Shown: piece after piece, positions 1 through 7,623 of the stretch
How the letters are laid out: each line of letters begins with the position of its first letter
Numbering within the stretch: the first letter of the stretch is position 1
From: CAVQBJ01 sp963710725
Lineage (GTDB): Bacteria > Actinomycetota > Thermoleophilia > Solirubrobacterales > Solirubrobacteraceae
Reading direction: 5' to 3'
DNA length: 64,000 nt
Assembly: GCA_963710725.1 (NCBI GenBank)
Contig: CAVQBJ010000008.1
Location: 372,001 to 436,000 of the forward strand
The notes under the pieces: model-generated
Seen by the model: the letters and a program-made list of their open reading frames with translations, nothing else
What the model was told of the DNA's origin: nothing
Database searches by the model: none
Position numbers and translations under genes: made by a program

Positions 1-630
1 GACGAGCTGAGCGTCGGGCGGCTCGAGGCCGACGTCGTCGTCGAGGACTCCGAGCTCTCCCGCCGCCACGCGGTCTTCCGTGTCGTCGACGGCGTGCTCG
101 AAGTCGAGGATCTCGGCTCCACCAACGGCACGTTCGTTGAGGGGCGGCGCATCGAGGGCCCGACCCGCGTCGACAACGGCGCCCGCGTGAAGATCGGCAT
201 CTCGCTGTTCGTGGCCGAGGTCGAGCCCGCCGTCCAGACGACGCGTGTGCGCGAGATCCCCGACGCGGGGGCGACCCGCCTGCGTCCGACGCCCGAGGAG
301 CCCGGGGCCACCGCCCTGCGCCCCGCGGCCACCGAGGCGAAGCCGGCTCCGCCCGCGACGCCTGCGCCGGCCCCGGCCGCCGCGCCCGCCGCCCAGGCCC
401 CGCCGGCGACCCCGGCCCCGGCCGCCGCGCCCGCCGCCCAGCCCGCGCCCACGCCCGCCGCCGTCGCGCCCGGCGGCCGGCCGCAGGGCGCCCAGCCGTT
501 CGGAAACTTCTCGCCGCCGGCCTCGCGGCGCGGCGGCCTCGCCACCCGTTCGTGGGTCCCGGTGGCGCTGTCGTACGGCAGCGCGATCGCCACCGCCGCC
601 GCACTCGTCGTGTACTTCGCCAGTCGCTGA
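1..630 (+). CDS. FHA-domain membrane protein, 5' end outside the window
   Basis: The frame is open from base 1, so the start lies upstream. The first ~55 residues are an FHA phosphothreonine-binding fold, with the GR, SRRH and GSTNGT signatures all visible (S-R-R-H near residue 20, N-G-T near residue 42). A long Pro/Ala-rich linker follows (roughly residues 85-165), then one C-terminal transmembrane segment ending YFASR. FHA domains read phosphothreonine, so a role beside the Ser/Thr kinases encoded further right is likely but inferred. The next gene on the opposite strand has the same FHA-linker-TM design and a near-identical tail (YFATR), suggesting an inverted duplicate pair. Partner and target are unknown. 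Confidence 0.85.
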   Translation, partial: DELSVGRLEADVVVEDSELSRRHAVFRVVDGVLEVEDLGSTNGTFVEGRRIEGPTRVDNGARVKIGISLFVAEVEPAVQTTRVREIPDAGATRLRPTPEEPGATALRPAATEAKPAPPATPAPAPAAAPAAQAPPATPAPAAAPAAQPAPTPAAVAPGGRPQGAQPFGNFSPPASRRGGLATRSWVPVALSYGSAIATAAALVVYFASR

Positions 631-649
631 GGCGCCGCGCGGCCGAGCG

Positions 650-1192
650 CTAGCGCGTCGCGAAGTAGATGCAGAGCGCGAGCGCGATCAGCATCAGGAA
701 CGCGAGCGGGGCCAGCTGCGCGCGCCGCCGGACGCGCACGTCGAGGTACTGGTCGAGCTCGGGCGTGCTCGCCGGCGTGCCGGCGCCGCCGATCTCGGCG
801 GCGACCACCTCGGGATTGACGTAGTCCGGCTGGCGCGGCGTTATCGCCAGGCCGGCCGGGACGGCGCGCAGCGCGGAGGGCTGGGCGGCGACCTGCTGAG
901 CGCTGCGGACCTGGATCAGCGTCACCCCGATGAGCAGCTCGTCGCCCGGGTCGAGGCGCGCCGGGCCGACGAGCTCGTTCTGATTGACGAACGTGCCGTT
1001 GGCCGAGCCGAGGTCCTCGATGACGGCCGAGCCGTCGGTCGCCGGGCTGACCTGGGCGTGTCGCCGCGAGGCCTGGCCGTCCTCGAGCGTGAGGTCCGCA
1101 TCCGGCGAGCGGCCGATGATCGCGGGACGATCGAGCACGAGCTGTCGCCCGGCGCCCGGTCCCTCAACGATCTCCAGCGTCAATTCGGCCAT
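650..1192 (-). CDS. FHA-domain protein with C-terminal membrane anchor
   Basis: About 180 residues. The N-terminal ~95 residues form an FHA domain (I-I-G-R-S, A-S-R-R-H and S-A-N-G-T-F motifs), followed by a short linker and one C-terminal transmembrane helix ending CIYFATR. I chose the ATG at 1192 because the protein then begins directly with the FHA first strand (MAELTLEI); the longer possible start at 1231 would add a low-complexity basic leader. It converges with the FHA gene to its left and shares its layout, so the two are probably paralogues. Expected role: docking of phosphothreonine proteins at the membrane inner face. Confidence 0.85.
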   Translation of the reverse strand: MAELTLEIVEGPGAGRQLVLDRPAIIGRSPDADLTLEDGQASRRHAQVSPATDGSAVIEDLGSANGTFVNQNELVGPARLDPGDELLIGVTLIQVRSAQQVAAQPSALRAVPAGLAITPRQPDYVNPEVVAAEIGGAGTPASTPELDQYLDVRVRRRAQLAPLAFLMLIALALCIYFATR

Positions 1193-1287
1193 CGCGGCGC
1201 GAGCATAACGCCGAAGTCGCCCGCCGCGCAATGGTCGGACCGGAGAAAGGGTGCGCGCAGGGTTGCAACCGACTCGCCCGTCAGCGT

Positions 1288-2655
1288 ATGCTCGCGGCCA
1301 CTGTGACGGCTTCCTACCCTCGCGACTCGGTGCTCGCAGTCGTCGGCGACGGCTTCGGCTCGCTGCTCGTGCACACCACCGCCCGCTATCTCGGGTTCGA
1401 GAACCCCGAGATCACGATCTTCGGGCCGAACGACAACCCCGTCGGCACGTACCAGCAGTTCGCGTACAACCTTGGCCAGACGGTGCTGCGCTCCGAGTCC
1501 GAGTCGCACTTCCTTGCTCCGGACTGGCCGACGTTCGCCCAGATCGACGCCTGGTCGCGCAAGTCCCCAGCCCCGCTGTGGCGAACGACGCGCCGCAAGT
1601 ACAACCCCGGCGTGCCGGAGATCCTCACCGAGGCGCAGGTCGTCAAGGAGCGGATGGGCTGGGAGGAGTCGCGCGTGCCGCTGCGGGTCGGCTGGATACA
1701 GCGCGAAGTCAACCCGATGCCTCACTTCGTGCTCTACGACGAGGAGGCGAACTTCATCGGCCGGTCCAAGCACGTGATGCTCGCCCCCGGGCACGGTCCG
1801 CTGTCGTGGCCGCCGGTGCTGGCGAAGGCCCGCGCGAGCGACCCGGCCATCAAGGACCGCATCGTGCAGGCCTACGAGCCCAAGCAGTACACGGCCGGCG
1901 GGCGCTACATCGTGCTCGGCGCCGGGATCGCGTCGGTGAACGAGTGGGCGAACATCATCGACGCCGGCGGCTCGGTGCTCGCACTGACCCGCAACCCCCA
2001 GCCCGAGACCCAGGATCTCAACGTGCCGCGCTGCCTGTTCGAGTCGCGCGGCATCGACGCGTACGTGTCGCTGCCCTTCGATCAGCGCATCCGCTTCCTC
2101 GGCGAGGTCCTGCGCGGCTCCCGCCCCGACCGCAAGTCGTGGCTGCAGCGCATCGAACAGGGGGAAAAGGAAGGCCGCTTCGCCGCCGCCGTCGGGCAGA
2201 TCGCCGAGGTCCAGACCGGCCCGGCCGGACTGCGCGTGCACGTCACCAGCGAGCACGGCGAGGACCCGGGCTGGCTCGACGTGACGGGGATCACGGCCGG
2301 CACCGGCTTCAACAAGTCGGTGCTCACGATCCCGCTGCTGCGACGGATCATCGAGTTCTACAACGTGCCCGTCGTGGACGGGCGCATCAAGCTGCAGACG
2401 AACTGCGGACTGCCCGGCCTCGATCAGCCGGAGTCCCGGTGCTGCTGCATGGGGCTGATCGCCAACAACATCATCCCGCACGGCGACACGATCGCCGGGC
2501 TGAAGTTCATCGCCCGCCGCTACGTCTCCGACGTCGCGCGCGCCGAGCACCTCAAGCGCCGGCCGTTCCTGTCGCGGATGGGCCTGCAGGTGTCGATGGG
2601 TCGCGACGTGGCCAAGGCGCTGCGCACGATCTCCCCCACCGAGCAGCTCGCCTAG
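1288..2655 (+). CDS. FAD/NAD(P)-binding oxidoreductase
   Basis: About 455 residues. Two Rossmann dinucleotide motifs are visible: an N-terminal G-D-G-F-G-S after a hydrophobic strand (residues ~12-25) for FAD, and a central V-L-G-A-G-I-A-S for NAD(P). The architecture resembles the pyridine nucleotide-disulphide/N-hydroxylating monooxygenase superfamily, but the substrate cannot be told. A C-terminal R-C-C-C-M cluster is unusual and could bind metal or be redox active. The ATG at 1288 leaves about 95 bp to the divergent FHA gene; an in-frame start at 1231 is possible. Fourteen bases downstream a small membrane protein follows, so the two are likely co-transcribed. Confidence 0.7.
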   Translation: MLAATVTASYPRDSVLAVVGDGFGSLLVHTTARYLGFENPEITIFGPNDNPVGTYQQFAYNLGQTVLRSESESHFLAPDWPTFAQIDAWSRKSPAPLWRTTRRKYNPGVPEILTEAQVVKERMGWEESRVPLRVGWIQREVNPMPHFVLYDEEANFIGRSKHVMLAPGHGPLSWPPVLAKARASDPAIKDRIVQAYEPKQYTAGGRYIVLGAGIASVNEWANIIDAGGSVLALTRNPQPETQDLNVPRCLFESRGIDAYVSLPFDQRIRFLGEVLRGSRPDRKSWLQRIEQGEKEGRFAAAVGQIAEVQTGPAGLRVHVTSEHGEDPGWLDVTGITAGTGFNKSVLTIPLLRRIIEFYNVPVVDGRIKLQTNCGLPGLDQPESRCCCMGLIANNIIPHGDTIAGLKFIARRYVSDVARAEHLKRRPFLSRMGLQVSMGRDVAKALRTISPTEQLA

Positions 2656-2669
2656 GAGGTCTGCCGCAG

Positions 2670-3236
2670 ATGTGTCCGACGGTTCTCGGTCGTGTGCAGA
2701 CGCGTTGGGCGATCATCATCCTGCCCGCGATCATCGCGGCGATCGTGTCGCTCATCACCGGCAACGAGGGGTACATCGTGCTCATCGGCGTGTACTTCGT
2801 GCTCGGCGTCGCGCTCGACACCGCCTTCTACCCGTTCATCATCAGGTGGCAGCCGCCGTGGCTGACCTTCGTGCTGGCCGTCGGCGAGTTCGTGCTCGTC
2901 TACATCCTCGCGCACGTCCTGAAGGTCGGGCTCACCAACGTGGAGGCCGTCGTCGAGTACTGGGTGGCGTGGATCATCGCCATCTGGACGAAGGTGGCGA
3001 TCCTGCCGCTGCTCTCGCTCAGCTGGATCGAGAACGCCGGCGAGTTCCGTCAGACCGGCTGGTCGGTGCGCCCCGAGTACCAGCCGCTCGCGATCACCGT
3101 CTTCACCCCGCCGATGGACACCGGCGGGCCGCCGCCGCTCGCCCGCGAGTTCTCCTCCGTGCGCGAGGTGCCCGCCGAGCTGCGCAATCTGCCGAGCCCA
3201 TCCGGGGTGCGGAAGATCCCCACCGCCGCCGGCTGA
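2670..3236 (+). CDS. Small polytopic membrane protein
   Basis: 188 residues starting at the ATG preceded by a strong AGGAGGT ribosome site (2654-2660) that overlaps the upstream stop codon, so translation is probably linked to the oxidoreductase. Four hydrophobic segments span roughly residues 10-120 (I-I-I-L-P-A-I-I, I-V-L-I-G-V-Y-F, W-L-T-F-V-L-A-V, W-V-A-W-I-I-A-I). The ~65-residue hydrophilic C-terminal tail is Pro-rich. No family recognised. It may be a membrane partner of the flavin enzyme, but this rests only on position. Confidence 0.75.
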   Translation: MCPTVLGRVQTRWAIIILPAIIAAIVSLITGNEGYIVLIGVYFVLGVALDTAFYPFIIRWQPPWLTFVLAVGEFVLVYILAHVLKVGLTNVEAVVEYWVAWIIAIWTKVAILPLLSLSWIENAGEFRQTGWSVRPEYQPLAITVFTPPMDTGGPPPLAREFSSVREVPAELRNLPSPSGVRKIPTAAG

Positions 3237-3246
3237 GGCGCTCGCG

Positions 3247-6222
3247 ATGAGCGAGCCGTCAGCGACCGCCGGCGGCGCGCTGACGCCAACCGACGACGAC
3301 CATTTCAGCCAGCACGTCGGCGGTGGCCGCGTCGCCGTTCACTACGCCGTCCTGATCCTCGTTACCGCGGCGGCGCTGATCGCCTCGATCTCGCTCGGCC
3401 AGGGTAAGCACGCCCAGCCGAACATCGCCGGTGGCTACGACGTGTCCGCGGGTGCGACGTGCCTCGGCGCGAAGCTGAACATCATCCAGTCGGGCCGGTA
3501 CGTGAACCTGTCCAACGCGCAGTCGACGCTGAGCGGAGGCCTGACGTTCAAGAACGGCGTCCTGACCGGCACGGCGCACTGCATACACGGTCCGTCGCTC
3601 CCGTTCCGCGCCGCCGCGGCCAACGACGCGCTCATCGGGACCGTGGGTGCGCTCCCGGTGTCCGCCGTGCTCAAGCGCGATCCGCCGCCGCCGGGCTCGC
3701 CGAAGCCGCTTGCGCCGGACTCGATCTCGGGGACGTGGGCCTTCGCGCCGACATCGACCTGCCTCGGCGGCTCCACGGTGCTGACACAGTCCGGCTCGAA
3801 GGTGTCGGTCACCAGCGAGAGCAAGCCCCGCGGCGTGCTCGTCTACAAGGACGGAAACCTCGGCGGCGTGGTCAGCTGCGAGCGTAACGGCGGCCACCGC
3901 ACGGTCGTCGGCACGGCGCAGGGGCTCACGCTCGACCTGACGCTCGCGCCGCTCGCCCCGAGCCCGCCCACCGCGACCGTGGAGCAGCTGACGGCCGCCA
4001 AGCAGCGCACCGCCGATCAGCAGGTCGTCGCCTTCTTCATCGCCATCGTGATCGTGATGCTGTTCGCGCGGCTGCTCGGCAGCCTCATGCCGCGCATCGG
4101 TCAGCCGCAGGTGATGGGTGAGGTGCTCGCCGGGATCCTGCTCGGGCCGTCGCTGTTCGGGATCGTCGCGCCGCAGCTGCAGGCGAAGATCTTCGCCGCC
4201 GACATCGTGCCGATCATCGGTGTGACGGCGAACCTCGGGCTCATCTTCTACATGTTCCTGATCGGCATGGAGGTGGATCTGAGTCTGCTGAGAGGGCGCG
4301 TCCGCACGACGCTCGCCGTGTCGAACACGGCGCTCGCGCTGCCGCTGTCCCTCGGGCTGCTCGCGGCCGTCCCGCTGTATGAGGTGCTCGCGCCGGGCGG
4401 GACCAAGTACCTCGCCTTCGCACTGTTCGTCGGGGTGTCGATGTCGATCACCGCCTTCCCGGTGCTCGCGCGGATCGTCTCCGAGCGGCGCATGCTCAAG
4501 CGGCCGCTCGGCGCGCTCGCGGTGTCCGCGGCGGCCGTCGACGACGTGACCGCCTGGTTCCTCATCGCCCTCGCCTCGGCCGTGGCCGGCGCCGGCACGG
4601 CGCTGATCGTCTTCCGCACCATCGGCTGGGCGATCCTGTACCTCATCCTGATGGGCTTCGCGGTGCGTCCGCTCATCGCGCGCGCCGCGGTGGCCTACGA
4701 CGAGCTCGGCCGGGTGCCCGGCACCTGGATCACGGCGATCTTCGCCGGTGTCCTGCTGTCGGCCATCACGACCGACAAGATCGGCATCGCCGTCATCTTC
4801 GGCGGCTTCGTGATGGGCGCCGTGATGCCCCGGCACGCCGGCCTGTCCGAGGACATCACCCGCCGCGTCGAGGACTTCGTGCTGGTGCTGCTGCTGCCGC
4901 TGTTCTTCGCGTACACCGGCCTGCGCACCGACGTCACCCAGCTCGGCAGCGGCACGCTGATCCTCATCACGCTCGGGCTGATCGCGATCGCGATCGTCGG
5001 CAAGTACGGCGGGGCGATGATCGCCGCGCGCGTCATGCGCCTGCCGTGGCGCGAGTCGGCGGCGCTCGGCGCGCTCATGAACACGCGCGGCCTGACCGAG
5101 CTGATCGTGCTCAATCTCGCCCTCTCGATGGGCGTCATCTCGACGGCGCTGTTCGCCGCGCTGGTGATCATGGCGCTGGTGACGACGTTCATGGCCGGGC
5201 CGGTCCTGCGGCTCATCGATCCGCACAACTCGTTCGGGGCTCCGCCCGAGGAGGAGCTGGCCGCGAGCGTGCTCGAGCGCGCCGCGGAGGCGCCGCCGCT
5301 GCCGACCGGCGGCTCGATCCTCGTCGCCCCGCAGAGCGCGGCCGCGCTCCACCAGCTGCTCGCGCTGGCCGTCCCGCTGGCGAAGATCGAGCCGCCGCGC
5401 GAGATCATCATCGCCCGGCTCGTGCGGCCGCCTCGCGGCACCGCGATCCGCGGCGGACTGCAGAGCGAGCAGCGGGCGTTGCAGCAGGCCCGGGAGCAGG
5501 TCGAGCGCGCCCGGGTGGGCCTGCTCGACAGCGGCATCCCCACGCGCGGGATCGCCCTCACCTCGGCGGACACGAGCAAGGACCTCGCCCGCCTGGCCGA
5601 GAGCGAGGAGATCGGACTGGTGCTCATCGATGGCCGTCGGCCGCTGCTCGGCGACGGCGTCCCCCGCGAGGGGGTCGGCGCGGTGCTGCGCGAGGCGCCG
5701 TGCGACGTCGGCGTGCTCGTCGCGCGCGAGGGCGTGCGCGTGTCCCCCGAGGAGGGCGAGGTGATCATGGTCCCGTTCGGCGGCGCCGATCACGATTGGG
5801 CGGCGCTCGAGCTGGCCTCCGCCATCGCCGCCGCGACGAGCTCCCGCGTGCAGCTGCTCGGCGCCGCGGCCCGCGGCGACGAGGACCACGACGCGAGCCG
5901 GCTGCTCGCGAACGCCGCCTCCCTGGCCCAGCAGTACGCCGGCGTGGCCGTCGAGCCGGTGCTCGCCCCGCCCGGACGGGACGGCGTCATCGATGCCGCC
6001 TCAAAGGCCAACCTGCTGTTCATCGGCCTCTCCGATCGCTGGGAGAAGGAGGGCCTCGGTGAGACCCGGCGGGCGATCGCGCGGGCGGCCCCGGCGCCGA
6101 TCGTGTTCGTGCGCCGCGGCGAGCGCGGCGGCGAGCTCGAGCCGGTCACCGAGATGACGCGGTACGGGTGGTCGCGGGCCGGCCTCGGGTCCGCTCCCGG
6201 CGCCGGCGCGTCGGACGCTTGA
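3247..6222 (+). CDS. Cation:proton antiporter with cysteine-repeat ectodomain and tandem USP domains
   Basis: 991 residues in three blocks. Residues ~33-52 are a first membrane helix. Residues ~60-240 are a predicted extracytoplasmic part built of two similar units, each with a conserved T-C-L-G and a second cysteine 39-40 residues later (C72/C112 and C172/C211), probably two disulphides. Residues ~259-660 are a CPA2-type Na+/K+:H+ exchanger with about 12 helices (L-A-G-I-L-L-G-P-S-L-F-G and N-T-R-G-L-T-E-L motifs). Residues ~693-960 are two universal-stress-protein-like domains. The family exchanges monovalent cations for protons. The ectodomain is not part of the usual antiporter and may sense an external signal. 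Confidence 0.88.
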   Translation: MSEPSATAGGALTPTDDDHFSQHVGGGRVAVHYAVLILVTAAALIASISLGQGKHAQPNIAGGYDVSAGATCLGAKLNIIQSGRYVNLSNAQSTLSGGLTFKNGVLTGTAHCIHGPSLPFRAAAANDALIGTVGALPVSAVLKRDPPPPGSPKPLAPDSISGTWAFAPTSTCLGGSTVLTQSGSKVSVTSESKPRGVLVYKDGNLGGVVSCERNGGHRTVVGTAQGLTLDLTLAPLAPSPPTATVEQLTAAKQRTADQQVVAFFIAIVIVMLFARLLGSLMPRIGQPQVMGEVLAGILLGPSLFGIVAPQLQAKIFAADIVPIIGVTANLGLIFYMFLIGMEVDLSLLRGRVRTTLAVSNTALALPLSLGLLAAVPLYEVLAPGGTKYLAFALFVGVSMSITAFPVLARIVSERRMLKRPLGALAVSAAAVDDVTAWFLIALASAVAGAGTALIVFRTIGWAILYLILMGFAVRPLIARAAVAYDELGRVPGTWITAIFAGVLLSAITTDKIGIAVIFGGFVMGAVMPRHAGLSEDITRRVEDFVLVLLLPLFFAYTGLRTDVTQLGSGTLILITLGLIAIAIVGKYGGAMIAARVMRLPWRESAALGALMNTRGLTELIVLNLALSMGVISTALFAALVIMALVTTFMAGPVLRLIDPHNSFGAPPEEELAASVLERAAEAPPLPTGGSILVAPQSAAALHQLLALAVPLAKIEPPREIIIARLVRPPRGTAIRGGLQSEQRALQQAREQVERARVGLLDSGIPTRGIALTSADTSKDLARLAESEEIGLVLIDGRRPLLGDGVPREGVGAVLREAPCDVGVLVAREGVRVSPEEGEVIMVPFGGADHDWAALELASAIAAATSSRVQLLGAAARGDEDHDASRLLANAASLAQQYAGVAVEPVLAPPGRDGVIDAASKANLLFIGLSDRWEKEGLGETRRAIARAAPAPIVFVRRGERGGELEPVTEMTRYGWSRAGLGSAPGAGASDA

Positions 6223-6241
6223 GCTTCGAGTACGATCCCTC

Positions 6242-7180
6242 GTGGTGAAGGGGGACACTCAGCTCCACGGGAACCGGCCGGCGCGACGCGCCGGCCGTCG
6301 CCTGTCCGCCCGCCTGGCGGGCGTGCTCGCGCTCACACTCGTGCTCGCGGCCGCAACATCGGTCGCCGTCGCGCAGGCCCCGAGCTGCGCCGGCGTGAAC
6401 CCCTGCAACGACGACTACCTCAACTCGCTCAACCTCAACCAGCCCAACACGCCGCTGGACCGCGTCGACACGCTCACGGACGTGCGCGACATCACCAACG
6501 CGACGGTCCAATCGGACATCCTCGCCCCCAAGCCCGGCCCCGCCGAGGTGACGGGCTGCGACGGCGTCAGCGAGGGACACACGATCTGGTACGACTTCTA
6601 CCCGGACGCCAACGGCCTCGTCCAGGTCGTCACCTCGGCCGCCTTCGACAACGTCATCGCCGTCATGCCCTACGACCCGACGACGCTGCTGCCGAACATC
6701 GCCGCGCGCAAGTGCGTGGTCAGCAGCACGACCAACGAGCAGGACCTGTTCGTCGACGTGACGGCGGGCAAGGCGTACACGATCCAGATCGGCGGGGTCG
6801 GCACGGCCGCCGGCCAGATCGAGATGAAGTTCAACTACCTCGTCTCGACCCCGGTGCTGCAGGCGCAGGCCACGCTCGCGGCGCAGCCGCTCTCGAGCGG
6901 CGTGCGCATCGTGGGGCTGACCGTCAACGCTCCCAAGAAGGCCCACGTCAGCGTGCAGTGCACCCGCGGCTGTCGGACCCAGAACGAGGGCGGCGGCACC
7001 GTCCATTTCGGCGGCCTCAACGGATCGCTGCTGCCGGCCGGGGCCGTCCTGAAGATCTTTGTCACCGAGAAGAACAGCGTCGGGGCGTACATCGCATATC
7101 GCATCGAGCGCGGCAACTTCGCCAAGACGCAGCGCTGCCTCGCGCCGGGCACGAAGAAGCCGGAGGCGTGTCCGTCGTGA
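6242..7180 (+). CDS. Secreted protein, PPC-like beta domain
   Basis: 312 residues from a GTG start. An Arg-rich n-region and hydrophobic stretch (residues ~24-44, ending A-V-A-Q-A) form a signal peptide. The mature part has paired cysteines near its N-terminus and a region (residues ~95-200) with W-Y-D-F, V-V-T-S and Y-T-I-Q-I-G-G patterns typical of bacterial pre-peptidase C-terminal beta-sandwiches. The C-terminal third has two further cysteine pairs. No catalytic motif is seen. It overlaps the next gene by 4 bp, so the two exported products are probably made together. Confidence 0.7.
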   Translation: MVKGDTQLHGNRPARRAGRRLSARLAGVLALTLVLAAATSVAVAQAPSCAGVNPCNDDYLNSLNLNQPNTPLDRVDTLTDVRDITNATVQSDILAPKPGPAEVTGCDGVSEGHTIWYDFYPDANGLVQVVTSAAFDNVIAVMPYDPTTLLPNIAARKCVVSSTTNEQDLFVDVTAGKAYTIQIGGVGTAAGQIEMKFNYLVSTPVLQAQATLAAQPLSSGVRIVGLTVNAPKKAHVSVQCTRGCRTQNEGGGTVHFGGLNGSLLPAGAVLKIFVTEKNSVGAYIAYRIERGNFAKTQRCLAPGTKKPEACPS

Positions 7181-7578
7181 CCACGCCGGTCCGCGTCGCC
7201 GTCGTCCTGGTCGTGGCGATCCTGGCCTTCGCAGCCGCCTTCGGCGTACGTCACTCCGGTAGCTCGAGCGCCAGCACCCTACCGCCGCTGCCGACCACGG
7301 TCGCCGTGCCCGCCACGCAGGTGAGCGCGCCGACCGTCACCGCCCCGGTGGCGCTCCCGGCGCTGCGTCCCAAGCCGGTCGTGCACGTGGCTCCGCCCGC
7401 CAGCTCGGCACCGGCGGCGCCTGCCCCGACGGTCGTCACCCCGGCCCCCGCGCCGACCGCCCCGGCGCCTTCCGCGCCGGCGCCTGCTGCCCCCTCAGCG
7501 CCGAGTGGTGGCGGAGGCGGCGGAGGTGGTGGCGGCGGCAGTGGTGGAGGCGGCGGCGGCACGGTCATCGTCGGCTAG
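7177..7578 (+). CDS. Proline/alanine-rich anchored protein with poly-glycine tail
   Basis: 133 residues beginning at GTG within a GTGA overlap with the upstream stop, which implies translational coupling. One N-terminal hydrophobic segment (residues ~6-20) acts as signal anchor, followed by a Pro/Ala/Val-rich low-complexity stalk and a C-terminal run of Gly interrupted by Ser. No domain is recognised. The composition suggests a cell-surface spacer or wall-associated polypeptide, by inference only. Confidence 0.6.
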   Translation: MTTPVRVAVVLVVAILAFAAAFGVRHSGSSSASTLPPLPTTVAVPATQVSAPTVTAPVALPALRPKPVVHVAPPASSAPAAPAPTVVTPAPAPTAPAPSAPAPAAPSAPSGGGGGGGGGGGSGGGGGGTVIVG

Positions 7579-7623
7579 GCCGCCCGCCCGGTCGACCGCC
7601 CGGATTCGAGCTCGGCTCTCTCG

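Noticed and set aside
3259..5889. An 876-codon open frame on the minus strand
   Set aside because: It is antisense to the antiporter, is Arg/Asp/Glu-rich without domains, and results from high GC third positions in the real gene.
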